A stretch of DNA of 64,000 bases, taken from assembly GCF_018860425.1 (NCBI RefSeq), contig NZ_JAHKPI010000020.1, positions 1 to 64,000 of the forward strand, given 5' to 3'. Within the stretch, counting starts at the first letter, position 1. The number at the start of each line of letters is the position of its first letter. Both the position numbers and the translations under genes were made by a program. The notes beneath the pieces were generated by a model. It ran no database searches, was not told the origin of the DNA, and saw nothing but the letters and a program-made list of their open reading frames with translations. This DNA comes from Marinobacter sp. F3R08. GTDB taxonomy: Bacteria; Pseudomonadota; Gammaproteobacteria; Pseudomonadales; Oleiphilaceae. Of this stretch, positions 9,159 to 19,466 are shown piece after piece.

Positions 9159-9947
9159 ATTAAACGCTATACCCGACCCCAGGTTCTGATTCTTTCCGGC
9201 CTCGACCCATCCGGCGGCGCTGGAATTCAGGCTGATATCCAGGCAGTCACCTCACTGGGCTGTCATCCTTTGCCGGTTATCACCTGCCTCACCGTGCAGG
9301 ACACACGCAACGTGTATGGCGCTGAAGCTGTATCCGCTGACCTGATTCGCCAGCAACTGCGCTGTCTCTCAGAAGACACGCCCATTCATGCCATCAAAAC
9401 CGGCGCCCTGGGCAATGCCGCGGTTGTGGATGTGCTGGTGGATTTTATCCGTGATCATTCAGCCCTACCGGTGATTACTGATCCGGTCATCAAGGCTGCA
9501 GGTGGCGGTGATCTGGCCGACGATGAGCTGGTTTCCGCCATGAAAGAAAAGCTCTTTCCCCTGGCAGAAATGATCACGCCAAACGGCATCGAGCTGGCCA
9601 TGCTAGGGGGCAGCGAAGATCCTGAGCAATCCGCTGACAACCTTTTGAAAGGCGGCTGCGAATCAGTATTGGCCACCGGAGGACACGGTACCGGCGTTCA
9701 CATTACCAATACTCTCTACAACCATGCCCCTGAACCCATGCACTGGGAAGTGGAACGTATCGGCGGCGAGTACCATGGCACAGGCTGTACACTGGCGGCC
9801 GCCATTGCCGCTGGAAGAGCTTCCGGCCTGTCTCCCCGCGCCGCCATCTCCCAGGCTCAGAACTACGTCCAGCGTGCCATATTGCACGCGCTGGAAGTTG
9901 GCAAGGGGCAGCCAGTACCCGATCGGGGGATACTGTGGGAGCGATGA
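9159..9947 (+). CDS. thiD: Hydroxymethylpyrimidine/phosphomethylpyrimidine kinase, probable ATT start
   Basis: Thiamine pathway kinase that phosphorylates HMP and HMP-phosphate. The family N-terminus is fully encoded (VLILSGLDPSGGAGIQAD), and ATP and substrate motifs (ITDPVIKAAGGG, GTGCTLAAAIAAG) are present. However, no ATG, GTG or TTG precedes this conserved N-terminus after the in-frame stop at 9153. An ATT at 9159 begins IKRYTRPQ and has AGGAG at 9147-9151, seven bases upstream, which is ideal spacing. The first ordinary start, TTG at 9270, would remove the conserved first 37 residues. I read ATT as a rare initiator, or else a sequencing or mutational change from ATG. thiE overlaps the stop. 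Confidence 0.85.
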   Translation: MKRYTRPQVLILSGLDPSGGAGIQADIQAVTSLGCHPLPVITCLTVQDTRNVYGAEAVSADLIRQQLRCLSEDTPIHAIKTGALGNAAVVDVLVDFIRDHSALPVITDPVIKAAGGGDLADDELVSAMKEKLFPLAEMITPNGIELAMLGGSEDPEQSADNLLKGGCESVLATGGHGTGVHITNTLYNHAPEPMHWEVERIGGEYHGTGCTLAAAIAAGRASGLSPRAAISQAQNYVQRAILHALEVGKGQPVPDRGILWER

Positions 9948-10603
9948 GCAAAGGGCTTCGTCCGGGGCTCTATGCCGTCACCGACAGTGTGCTCACCCCG
10001 CCCGACATCCTGATCCAATCGGTTGAGGCCGCGCTTCGGGGCGGCGCAATCATGGTACAATACCGCGAGAAACATGCGCCGATGGCCGAAAGGCTTTCTC
10101 AGGCCACTGACCTTCAGTCGGCCTGCCGGAATGCTGGTGTACCGCTGCTGATCAACGACGACCCGGAGCTTGCGAAACGCGTGGGCGCCGCCGGTGTTCA
10201 CATGGGGCAGACGGATGGCTCTCTTCAAGCCGCCCGCCACCTGCTAGGGGATCAAGCCATTATCGGCATTACCTGTCACGCTGATCTGGCACTCGCTCAG
10301 GCCGGGCTGGAGGCAGGCGCAGACTATCTGGCCTTCGGCCGCTTTTACACATCGTCAACCAAACCCGGCGCACCGGCCGCACCTCCCCGGGTGCTGACCG
10401 ATGCAAAATGTTTCGGGCGCCCACTGACCGCCATTGGCGGCGTGACTGTAGAGAACGGTGAACCCCTGATTCGTGCCGGAGCCGACATGCTTGCCGTGGT
10501 CGGCGGCCTGTTTGGCGGCACCACGGATGACATTGAACTGCGGGCAAAAGCCTTTGAACGCCTGTTCGCAAGCCACCACCCACTTTTTTCACTTCCGGAA
10601 TAA
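9944..10603 (+). CDS. thiE: Thiamine phosphate synthase
   Basis: Joins HMP-diphosphate with hydroxyethylthiazole phosphate to give thiamine phosphate. The 219-residue TIM-barrel protein has the expected motifs QYREK, LLINDD, GVHMGQTD, GRFYTSSTKPGAP and the C-terminal phosphate loop AVVGGLFG. The ATG at 9944 overlaps the thiD stop as ATGA, pointing to coupled translation; a GTG at 9935 with GGGGGA upstream is an alternative start adding three residues. The order thiD, thiE, hemL is the same as in Pseudomonas. Confidence 0.95.
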   Translation: MSKGLRPGLYAVTDSVLTPPDILIQSVEAALRGGAIMVQYREKHAPMAERLSQATDLQSACRNAGVPLLINDDPELAKRVGAAGVHMGQTDGSLQAARHLLGDQAIIGITCHADLALAQAGLEAGADYLAFGRFYTSSTKPGAPAAPPRVLTDAKCFGRPLTAIGGVTVENGEPLIRAGADMLAVVGGLFGGTTDDIELRAKAFERLFASHHPLFSLPE

Positions 10604-10618
10604 CAGGAGCCCAGAATC

Positions 10619-11899
10619 ATGACGCACTCCGAAACCCTTTTCGAACAGGCCCAGAAATACATTCCCGGGGGTGTAAACTCTCCTGTCCGGGCCTTTCGCG
10701 GTGTCGGTGGTACGCCGATCTTCTTCAAGCACGCCCAGGGCGCCTATCTTTACGATGAAGACGACCAGCGCTACATCGACTACATCGGCTCCTGGGGCCC
10801 CATGATTCTTGGCCACGGGGACAAGCGCATCAAAGAAGCCCTGCACGCCCAGGTTGATCTGGGCGTTGGCTATGGGGCACCCACCGCTCTTGAAACCGAT
10901 ATGGCCAAGAAAGTGTGCGAACTGGTGCCATCCATCGAACTGGTGCGTATGGTGAATTCCGGCACTGAGGCCACCATGAGCACCATTCGACTGGCCCGGG
11001 GCTACACAGGTCGCGACAAGATCGTGAAATTTGAGGGCTGCTATCACGGTCACGTGGACTCACTGCTGGTAAAAGCAGGCTCCGGCGCACTCACACTGGG
11101 CGTACCGAATTCACCCGGCATTCCCGCCAGCCTGGCCGAGCACACCATCACGTTGTCCTACAACGACATGGACAGCGTTCGGGAATGCTTCCAGGAGATG
11201 GGTGATCAGATTGCTGCCATTATCGTCGAGCCCGTGGCCGGCAATATGAACTGCATTCCGCCGGTTCCGGGCTTCCTTGAGGGACTTCGGGAAGTGTGTG
11301 ACGAACACGGCACGGTGCTTATCTTTGATGAGGTAATGACCGGATTCCGGGTTTCCCTGGGCGGTGCACAGGGACTCTTCGGCGTTACCCCGGATCTCAC
11401 GGCACTGGGCAAGGTGATTGGTGGCGGCCTTCCAGTTGGTGCCTTTGGCGGCAAACGGGAAATCATGGAGCACATCTCGCCGCTCGGCCCGGTCTACCAG
11501 GCAGGAACTCTGAGCGGCAACCCCCTGGCCATGAGCGCTGGCCTGACAACGCTGAATGCGATCTCGGAACCTGGATTCCACGATCGGCTGACCGAAAAAA
11601 CCAACGCCGTTCGCGATGGCCTGAAAGAAGCGGCTGATGCCGCTGGCATCCCGTTGACGGTTCAGAGCGCAGGTGCCATGTTCGGGTTCTTCTTCACAGA
11701 GGAAAGCTCTGTCACCCGTTTTGACCAGGTGATGGGCTGTGATGTTGAGCGCTTCAAGAAGTTCTTCCAGGGTATGCTGAAGGAAGGCATCTATCTGGCT
11801 CCTTCAGCCTTTGAGGCCGGCTTCACCACGGCCGCATTGTCAGAAAAAGACATAGCCGATACCTTATCGGCGGCCAAGAAGGTGATGGCCACACTCTGA
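10619..11899 (+). CDS. hemL: Glutamate-1-semialdehyde 2,1-aminomutase
   Basis: PLP enzyme that turns glutamate-1-semialdehyde into 5-aminolevulinate, the C5 route to haem. The 426-residue protein contains the N-terminal [11 protein letters not shown], the cofactor motif [15 protein letters not shown], and the Schiff-base lysine in [16 protein letters not shown] at residue 265, the same position as in E. coli HemL. A GGAG ribosome site precedes the ATG. It lies 15 bases after thiE and is followed by a GC-rich hairpin, so it likely ends the ClC-hemJ-thiD-thiE-hemL run. Confidence 0.98.
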   Translation: MTHSETLFEQAQKYIPGGVNSPVRAFRGVGGTPIFFKHAQGAYLYDEDDQRYIDYIGSWGPMILGHGDKRIKEALHAQVDLGVGYGAPTALETDMAKKVCELVPSIELVRMVNSGTEATMSTIRLARGYTGRDKIVKFEGCYHGHVDSLLVKAGSGALTLGVPNSPGIPASLAEHTITLSYNDMDSVRECFQEMGDQIAAIIVEPVAGNMNCIPPVPGFLEGLREVCDEHGTVLIFDEVMTGFRVSLGGAQGLFGVTPDLTALGKVIGGGLPVGAFGGKREIMEHISPLGPVYQAGTLSGNPLAMSAGLTTLNAISEPGFHDRLTEKTNAVRDGLKEAADAAGIPLTVQSAGAMFGFFFTEESSVTRFDQVMGCDVERFKKFFQGMLKEGIYLAPSAFEAGFTTAALSEKDIADTLSAAKKVMATL

Positions 11900-11921
11900 T
11901 AACCTGATTGCCCCTCCTCTG

Positions 11922-11950
11922 CCCCGCGGGTCACAATATGCCCTGCGGGG
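11922..11950 (+). terminator. Hairpin after hemL
   Basis: CCCCGCGGG at 11922-11930 pairs with CCTGCGGGG at 11942-11950, with one G-U pair, around an 11-base loop. There is no following U-tract, so it may act as a weak or Rho-assisted terminator, or as a 3' stabilising stem. Confidence 0.45.
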
Positions 11951-13146
<1,196 letters not shown>

Positions 13147-13181
13147 CTGATAGCCGGCCTTCTGGCTTTGTACAGATAAAG

Positions 13182-13763
13182 CTAGAGGGCCGCTGCCCGT
13201 GCCTCCGCCTGATCCGCACCCGCCACATTTCCGCGCGCCCGGCGGATATCCGCCAGCAACAGCCAACCGGCTCTCTGCAGCCGGACATCACTTCCCGCAA
13301 GTGACAAGCCCTTCAGGGTAAACTGCTCTGCAGAGCCTAACTGATCGCCTGCCACATAGGCTTCGGACAGTTTGAAATACACTTCCGCAGACCGGGGTGC
13401 AATCCGCTGCGCCCGCTCCAGCCGGCCGATGGCGCCAGATACGTTGCCTTGCGTCAAGAACTGATCGGCCTCGCGCACCAGACTGAGCGCCGCAGGTGAG
13501 AGCCCGTCGCCGGTTTCCCGGTAACTTGGAGAACCGGAACGGGAAGAGTCTCTGGTTTCGGGCGTCGTCTCCGGTTGTTCGCTCTTTCGCCAGACCGGAG
13601 CTTCGCTCTCTTCACTCCCAGAACTGGTTTGGGGGGGCTCAGGCGCCGTGGAGGGATCAGCATCGGTTGGCACATAAATCCCCCCTCCCGGCCCGGAAGC
13701 ACAGCCGGCTACTGACAGCAGCGCGGAAACCAGGGTGGCCCTGAACAAAGTTCGGTCAATCAT
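13182..13763 (-). CDS. lpoP: TPR lipoprotein, probable LpoP-type activator of PBP1b
   Basis: Outer-membrane lipoprotein of 193 residues. A signal peptide with lipobox SVAGC puts the lipidated cysteine at about residue 21. A disordered Pro/Ser/Glu-rich linker (about 25-80) comes next, then TPR-like helices from about 85 (LVREADQFLTQGNVSGAIGRLERA). Its ATG overlaps the mrcB stop as ATGA, so it is translationally coupled to PBP1b. In P. aeruginosa a TPR lipoprotein next to the PBP1b gene, LpoP, is required for PBP1b function. The architecture and position match, so the same role is inferred; I did not align the sequences. Confidence 0.8.
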   Translation of the reverse strand: MIDRTLFRATLVSALLSVAGCASGPGGGIYVPTDADPSTAPEPPQTSSGSEESEAPVWRKSEQPETTPETRDSSRSGSPSYRETGDGLSPAALSLVREADQFLTQGNVSGAIGRLERAQRIAPRSAEVYFKLSEAYVAGDQLGSAEQFTLKGLSLAGSDVRLQRAGWLLLADIRRARGNVAGADQAEARAAAL

Positions 13764-16090
13764 TGAAACAGTCCTTCAAACCAGCCCCGGATACGCCGTT
13801 CCAGACTTCCGGAGCACGAAATTGTCTGCGTGGGTTCACTGCCTGCAATATAGGGCAGCAGACGGGCATTTTCACAGTGTTCGTCTGTCAGTGCCTGCTG
13901 TTCGGAGCTCACCCAGTGATAGTTCACGCCATCCGGAACCACCGGCGAAAAGCCGTGTTGGGGCACCTGCGCCATGAACGTTGACCACACCGGAAGGGCA
14001 CCACTGGCTCCGGTCAGTGATGTGGGGCCGTTATCATCGCGCCCAACCCAGGCAACAGCAAGCAGATCACCACTGAATCCCGCAAACCAGGAATCCCGCC
14101 CATCGTCGGTAGTCCCGGTCTTGCCTGCCAGGGACAGTTGCTGTGACACCGTGTTGTAGACGGAGCGGCCCGTGCCTTCCTGCATAGTCTCCTGCATGGC
14201 GTATTGCACCAGATGGACTGTCGCAGGGTCAGAGACCTGCTCAACCTCAAGACTGTAACGGGACAACGCCTCACCACCGGCATCCGTCACCTCACGAATA
14301 GTCCGAAGTGGCGTGTTGAAGCCAGACGTCGCCAACCCCTGATAGATCTGAGCAACCGTCACCGGGCTCATGGAAACCGACCCCAACAGCATAGACGGAT
14401 ACCGCGAAATATTGGTATCGACACCAAAGGCCGTCAATGTTTCTCGCACTTCATCTACACCAATATCCAGACCGACACGAACCGCGGGTAGATTGTAGGA
14501 ACGGGAGAGGGCCTCATGCAGAGGCACTTCTCCACGCTCCTTCCTATCGTAATTTTGGGGCTGCCAGCGCTGACCGTTATCAAACTCCAGGGTGAAACCT
14601 TTATCCAGCACCGGCGTGGTCAGGGTGTATTTATCCGGCTGCTGCAACGCTGCCAGATAAATGAACGGTTTGATCAGAGAGCCAATCGGGCGATGAGCAT
14701 CCAGAGCCCGGTTGAACCCGGCAAACTGCGGATCACGACCGCCCACCAGAGCCAGCACCTCCCCCGAATCCTTGGAGGTTACCACCAGCGTCGCCTCCAG
14801 CGATTCGGCACCCTGGCCACCACCGAGTCTGGGCAGAGTGTCCGTTACTGCATGCTCTGCAGCGAACTGGATAGCCGGGTTCAGAGTGGTAAAGATCCGC
14901 AGCCCTTCGCTGCGCAGATCTTCCTCCTTGTAATCACGAGCAAGGTGTCGTCGGACCAAATCAATGTAGGCTGGGTATCGATTTTCCGAGTACGAAGGTC
15001 GCTCACTGACTCCCAGAGATTGCTGGCGAGCCCGTGTTGCCCGTCCTGATTCAATCAGTCCAGCCTGCTCCATTTCAGAAATGACCAGGTTCCGTCGCTC
15101 TGTTGCACGCTCCGGGTGGCGGCGCGGGTTATAGTAGCTGGGGCCTTTTACCATCCCCACCAACAAAGCGATCTGGCTCACATCCAGATCCTTGAGAGAC
15201 TCGCCAAAATAGAACTGGCTGGCCAGACCGAAACCATGAATGCTGCGAGTACCGGCTTGCCCGAGATAGACCTCGTTCAGATAGGTCTCCAGAATGTCAT
15301 CCTTTTCATAGTGCAGCTCCAGAAGCACGGACATCAGAGCCTCGTTAGCCTTTCTCAGCAGAGTCTGCTCGCGTGTCAGGAAGAAATTTTTCACCAGTTG
15401 CTGGGTCAAGGTGCTACCACCCTGAACGATTCGTCCGGCCTGGATGTTGGCCAGCATGGCCCTGCCGATCGAGAGCGGTGCAATACCGAAATGATCGTAA
15501 AAATTACGGTCTTCCACCGCCATCAGAGTGGCCGGCAGCAAAGCCGGCACCTCGTCCAGCTGGACCAGCACCCTGTCTTCCTTGTGCGCCGGATAGATAC
15601 CACCAATCTGAGCGGGTTCGAGCCGGACAATCGGAGCTCTGTCGCCCTCAATTACCGAAAACCCCTGAATCCTGTCACCCGAAATTGTCAAAGAAACTCT
15701 GCGCCTGGACTCATCACCATCAGGAAAGGAGAAGCCACGGGTGCTGATCAAGAATCGATTACCACTGCGCTGATAACTGCCCGCTTTCTTTCCATCCCCT
15801 TTCCGGAAACCGGAGAGGCTCAGTTCCCGCTCTAACGCGCCGGCGCTCACACTGGCACCGTCGAACAATTCAAGCGGACGCGCATACACCCTTGAAGGCA
15901 CTTCAAACCGCCGCCCCTCGAAACGGGACGTCACAACAGCATCGAGATAAACCATCCAGCCCGCCAGCAGAGCGAGACTGATTGCAGATAACCGGAATAC
16001 GAATCGCCAGAACCAGGGCCGGCGGCCATTGTTTGGAGACCGGCGGGAAGGCTTTCGTCTGGGTCGGGAAGCAGCTTTTGTATTTTTCAT
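13760..16090 (-). CDS. mrcB: Penicillin-binding protein 1b
   Basis: Bifunctional class A PBP that polymerises and crosslinks peptidoglycan. The 776-residue protein has a basic cytoplasmic tail, one transmembrane helix (about 30-50), a UB2H-like region, and a GT51 glycosyltransferase domain with the catalytic glutamate in EDRNFYDHFG and GGSTLTQQLVKNFFL. The transpeptidase domain shows the serine motif SLIK, then SYN and KTGTT. I use ATG 16090 rather than the more upstream frame opening at 16132. The downstream TPR lipoprotein gene overlaps its stop and probably encodes its activator. Confidence 0.96.
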   Translation of the reverse strand: MKNTKAASRPRRKPSRRSPNNGRRPWFWRFVFRLSAISLALLAGWMVYLDAVVTSRFEGRRFEVPSRVYARPLELFDGASVSAGALERELSLSGFRKGDGKKAGSYQRSGNRFLISTRGFSFPDGDESRRRVSLTISGDRIQGFSVIEGDRAPIVRLEPAQIGGIYPAHKEDRVLVQLDEVPALLPATLMAVEDRNFYDHFGIAPLSIGRAMLANIQAGRIVQGGSTLTQQLVKNFFLTREQTLLRKANEALMSVLLELHYEKDDILETYLNEVYLGQAGTRSIHGFGLASQFYFGESLKDLDVSQIALLVGMVKGPSYYNPRRHPERATERRNLVISEMEQAGLIESGRATRARQQSLGVSERPSYSENRYPAYIDLVRRHLARDYKEEDLRSEGLRIFTTLNPAIQFAAEHAVTDTLPRLGGGQGAESLEATLVVTSKDSGEVLALVGGRDPQFAGFNRALDAHRPIGSLIKPFIYLAALQQPDKYTLTTPVLDKGFTLEFDNGQRWQPQNYDRKERGEVPLHEALSRSYNLPAVRVGLDIGVDEVRETLTAFGVDTNISRYPSMLLGSVSMSPVTVAQIYQGLATSGFNTPLRTIREVTDAGGEALSRYSLEVEQVSDPATVHLVQYAMQETMQEGTGRSVYNTVSQQLSLAGKTGTTDDGRDSWFAGFSGDLLAVAWVGRDDNGPTSLTGASGALPVWSTFMAQVPQHGFSPVVPDGVNYHWVSSEQQALTDEHCENARLLPYIAGSEPTQTISCSGSLERRIRGWFEGLFQ

Positions 16091-16211
16091 GGCGCGATTA
16101 TAGCGAAGGCACCCGCAAGGAAGGCAGGCCATCTGTGTGTTATTTCTGTAATCTGGCCGTTATGATAGGGCAAGAAAAATCAACAAGTTCAGGGAATGTG
16201 AGGAGAACATT

Positions 16212-17798
16212 GTGAGTGAGACATCCCCAGGCAATCTGATTCTGGCACTGCAGAATCCAGACCTGTTCGAGCACCCTGTCGACGGGTTTCAGGTCATCGA
16301 AACTCACATATCCCAGGTGCTACTGACCGGTGATTACGCCTACAAGATCAAGAAGCCCATGGATTTCGGTTTCCTGAACTTCTCCACCCTCGAGCGCCGC
16401 AAGCATTTCTGCGAAGAAGAGCTGAGACTCAACCGACGCCTCGCCGAGAAACTGTATCTGGAGGTAGTACCCATCACCGGGACACCGGAATCCCCGGTCC
16501 TGGGTGGCGAAGGTGACGCTTTCGAATACGCCATCAAGATGCGCCAGTTCCGCCAGGACCAACTCTTTGATCGCCAGCAGGAACAAGGCGAACTGGCGCC
16601 TGATTTACTGACCGGACTCGCACGCCAGGTGGCCGCATTCCACGATCAGCTGCCGCCCGTGCCCGATGAAAAACCACTGGGAACACCGGAAGCGGTGTTT
16701 GCCGCCATGCAGGAGAATTTTGACCAGATCCGCCCGCTGATTGACAGCCCGGACTTGCTCATGCAGCTGGACAACCTTCAGGCCTGGACCGAATCCACCT
16801 TCGAGCGTCACCGGGATCTGATTGGCCGTCGTCGCGCCAGTGGCATGGTTCGGGAATGCCACGGCGATCTCCATCTGGCCAACATCACCCGTTTTGACGA
16901 TGAGGTGACGGTTTTCGACTGCATCGAATTCAACGAACCGTTTCGCTGGATCGATGTCATCAACGATCTTGCCTTCCTGCTGATGGATCTGGAATCCCGT
17001 CGGGAAAGCGCTCTGGCCAACCAGGTTCTGAACACGTATCTGGAATACCGGGACGACTTCGAGGCCTTGCCCTTGCTGCCCCTCTATAAGGCCTATCGCG
17101 CCATGGTTCGCGCCAAGATCGCGTTGTTTACCATGGGCAATCCGGCTCTCAGTGACGACGAGAAAGCCGATCTGATGCAACGCTATCGCGACTACGCCCA
17201 GTTGGCGGAAGATTACGGCACCATCCCCAACCACTATCTGCTCGCGACAACCGGCCTGTCCGCCAGCGGCAAGACCTGCGTCAGCGCCGCCCTGGCGAAC
17301 GAACTGGGGCTTATACGTCTGCGTTCCGATGTTGAGCGCAAACGCCTGCATGGACTGACACCGCTGGAAAGCTCCCGCTCTCCAACAGGAGGCAACCTGT
17401 ATACCGAAGCCGCAACGGTGAAAACCTATCAGCGACTGGCCGGGCTTGCCAGCGAGGTTCTTGCAGCCGGATTACCGGTCATTGTCGATGCCGCCAGTCT
17501 GAAAGAGAAAGAACGTTCATTGTTGGCATCAGTTGCAGAAGCCCAGGGGGTTCCGTTCACACTGATTCACTGCGAGGCGCCCGAAGACCTGCGCCGGGAG
17601 TGGATCCGCAACCGTAAAGGTGATGCTTCCGAAGCCACCGAGGAACTGCTGGATGCCCAGCAAGCATGGTTTGAGCCACTGACCGTCGAGGAGAAGAGTC
17701 ACACGATTCATCTGCATACCGACCAGGCTCATGTGGCTGAGGCCGTGGCCGACCGGATCCGGCAGCATCTGGGTATTCCCGGCGCCACCGCACGTTAA
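16212..17798 (+). CDS. Aminoglycoside phosphotransferase-like / P-loop kinase fusion
   Basis: Two-domain protein of 528 residues. The N-terminal part (about 1-330) is an APH/choline-kinase fold with the catalytic loop CHGDLHLANI and the metal motif FDCIEFN. The C-terminal part (about 345-520) is a P-loop kinase with Walker A GLSASGKT and a zeta-toxin or gluconate-kinase style layout. Fusions like this are widespread in proteobacteria and are annotated as bifunctional phosphotransferase/ATP-binding proteins, but the substrate is not known. It is unlikely to confer aminoglycoside resistance. It may be co-transcribed with the pentapeptide-repeat and Rieske genes that follow. Confidence 0.85.
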   Translation: MSETSPGNLILALQNPDLFEHPVDGFQVIETHISQVLLTGDYAYKIKKPMDFGFLNFSTLERRKHFCEEELRLNRRLAEKLYLEVVPITGTPESPVLGGEGDAFEYAIKMRQFRQDQLFDRQQEQGELAPDLLTGLARQVAAFHDQLPPVPDEKPLGTPEAVFAAMQENFDQIRPLIDSPDLLMQLDNLQAWTESTFERHRDLIGRRRASGMVRECHGDLHLANITRFDDEVTVFDCIEFNEPFRWIDVINDLAFLLMDLESRRESALANQVLNTYLEYRDDFEALPLLPLYKAYRAMVRAKIALFTMGNPALSDDEKADLMQRYRDYAQLAEDYGTIPNHYLLATTGLSASGKTCVSAALANELGLIRLRSDVERKRLHGLTPLESSRSPTGGNLYTEAATVKTYQRLAGLASEVLAAGLPVIVDAASLKEKERSLLASVAEAQGVPFTLIHCEAPEDLRREWIRNRKGDASEATEELLDAQQAWFEPLTVEEKSHTIHLHTDQAHVAEAVADRIRQHLGIPGATAR

Positions 17799-17835
17799 GG
17801 ACAACACGAGTTTTCTGGCCAGCGCGAGGTTTTAG

Positions 17836-18204
17836 ATGGACGACAGAAGCGAACACGAAGTACAACAGATCAGTCACCCTCTCTATGACATTCTTCGTAG
17901 CGAGGACATGCCGGCGTTCAACGCGGAGAAAGCAAAGCTTGCAGAGCCGCCCAGCTTCGCCCACGGCGATTTCCGCGGGCTGGATTTGCGGGGAATGGAT
18001 GCCAAGGGGCTGGATTTTCGCCACGCTTACTTTCGCGGCGCGGATCTGCGGGGCGTGGACTTCTCAAAGTCCAGGATGGAAGGCGCAAGCATTGCCAGTG
18101 CCAAGATTTCCGGGTGCTATTTTCCACACCGCCTGCAAGCCGACGAGATTGTCATGTCTCTGAATCACGGGACCCGCATGCGCTACGCCATCCTTCCGAA
18201 ATGA
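17836..18204 (+). CDS. Pentapeptide-repeat protein
   Basis: Small 122-residue protein with about ten pentapeptide repeats between residues 35 and 95 (FRGLDLRGMDAKGLDF, FRGADLRGVDF), which fold as a right-handed quadrilateral beta-helix. Family members include DNA-gyrase-protecting Qnr proteins, but this one is much shorter, with room for only about two coils, so that role is not supported. It lies 37 bases after the phosphotransferase fusion, and its stop overlaps the ATG of the Rieske gene. Function unknown. Confidence 0.85.
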   Translation: MDDRSEHEVQQISHPLYDILRSEDMPAFNAEKAKLAEPPSFAHGDFRGLDLRGMDAKGLDFRHAYFRGADLRGVDFSKSRMEGASIASAKISGCYFPHRLQADEIVMSLNHGTRMRYAILPK

Positions 18205-18572
18205 CCAGCAACCAGCATCAATGGCAACCTGTGTGTCCGGTGTCAGAACTACTACCCGGCAAATTTGTAGAGTTCCGGCTCCGGGAAAAAGCCCGTGAGC
18301 CGGAGGGCATGCCGTTAACAGGGTTCCTGTTCCTGGATGGCGCCATACCCAGGGCCTATCTCAATATCTGCCCCCACCTGGGCGTGGAGCTGAACTGGAT
18401 GCCGGGCCGTTTCATGGACACGGACAATCTGTTCATCCAGTGCTCCACCCATGGCGCCCTCTTCAAGCCATCAGACGGAGAGTGCGTCACGGGACCGTGC
18501 CAGGGTGATGTACTCACCCAACTGGATTTACGCGAACAGGAAGGCCAGATCGAGATCAGACTTCCAGAATAA
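18201..18572 (+). CDS. Rieske 2Fe-2S domain protein
   Basis: Cytoplasmic Rieske ferredoxin-like protein of 123 residues. Cluster ligands are visible as CPHLG (Cys and His) and CSTHG (Cys and His), with the usual spacing of about 20 residues, and GEC after the second box. There is no signal peptide or membrane helix, so it is not a cytochrome bc1 Rieske subunit; it resembles ferredoxin components or stand-alone nitrite-reductase small-subunit-like proteins. ATG 18201 overlaps the upstream stop as ATGA, so it is coupled to the pentapeptide gene. Electron partner unknown. It converges on sfsA with a 17-base overlap. Confidence 0.88.
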   Translation: MTSNQHQWQPVCPVSELLPGKFVEFRLREKAREPEGMPLTGFLFLDGAIPRAYLNICPHLGVELNWMPGRFMDTDNLFIQCSTHGALFKPSDGECVTGPCQGDVLTQLDLREQEGQIEIRLPE

Positions 18573-19287
18573 CCGGCACCGATTCGGTGAGCGTCAATAC
18601 GCCCGTGGGTGAGCCATCACTCGCACTCAGGTCGGAACGATAAGCGATCACTTCAACACCCGCATCGCACGCCTCGCGCAGCAGCTCACCGTATTTTCGG
18701 TCGATATGATCGGCCGGTCGAACGGTTTCAATCCCGGTGTGATTGACCACGAAAAACAACACTGCGCGATCACCCTGCCGAACCTGGGCCATCAACTCTC
18801 GCAGGTGCTTCTGCCCCCTCTCCGTCACGGCGTCCGGGAAAAAACCCTGACCGTTCTCCGCCAGCGTGACATTCTTGACTTCAACCCAGGCGTCCGGTCC
18901 GCTGTCATGACCAGACAGCAACAGATCAATCCGGCTTTTTTCCGAACCATATTTCACCTCGGCGCGGCAATCCGGATAACCGGCCAGCTCCACCACCGTG
19001 CCATTCTGAACGGCTTCGCGGGCCTGGCTGTTTGGCCTTGCGGTATTTACGCAGGCCAGCTGCCCGGGCACGGCTTCCACCAGCTCCCAGGTAAACCGGA
19101 GTTTGCGCTTGGGATTATCGCTGGCACTGAGCCAAACCCGAGCATCCTCAGGCTGGCAACCAAGCATGGATCCTGTGTTCGGGCAGTGGGCAGTTACTTC
19201 CGAGCCATCCGCCAGACGCACATCCGCCAGGAAGCGTTTGTAGCGACGAATCAGACGGCCTTCAACCAACGGTTCTGGAAACTTCAT
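18556..19287 (-). CDS. sfsA: SfsA family protein
   Basis: SfsA was first described as a sugar fermentation stimulation protein in E. coli and is now regarded as a DNA/RNA-binding nuclease-like protein. The 243-residue protein has an N-terminal OB-like part ([25 protein letters not shown]) and a PD-(D/E)XK-like core with [13 protein letters not shown] and [10 protein letters not shown]. The ATG at 19287 has GGAG six bases upstream and is preferred to the in-frame ATG at 19302. In many gammaproteobacteria sfsA precedes dksA, as here, though in this window the two are divergent. Confidence 0.93.
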   Translation of the reverse strand: MKFPEPLVEGRLIRRYKRFLADVRLADGSEVTAHCPNTGSMLGCQPEDARVWLSASDNPKRKLRFTWELVEAVPGQLACVNTARPNSQAREAVQNGTVVELAGYPDCRAEVKYGSEKSRIDLLLSGHDSGPDAWVEVKNVTLAENGQGFFPDAVTERGQKHLRELMAQVRQGDRAVLFFVVNHTGIETVRPADHIDRKYGELLREACDAGVEVIAYRSDLSASDGSPTGVLTLTESVPVILEV

Positions 19288-19466
19288 GTGATCTCCGTAC
19301 AAAAGTCGATGTCACAAGGCTGGCACCCCCGTGACTAATCTGCTATTTTCCGCAAATTCCCGTTTCAGGACGAATGCTTCATCCAGGGTACAACCGCTCA
19401 GCCACGGGGGCTCAAGCGGAGGGAAGCAAAGCGTTCTTGTGAAGTACAGACAAGAGGCCGGGTTCA

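Noticed and set aside
16212..17798. Aminoglycoside resistance gene
   Set aside because: The fold is shared, but the fused P-loop kinase and core-genome context fit a housekeeping family, not a resistance enzyme.
17836..18204. Qnr-like gyrase protection by the pentapeptide protein
   Set aside because: The protein has only about ten repeats, far fewer than Qnr proteins, and lacks their loops.
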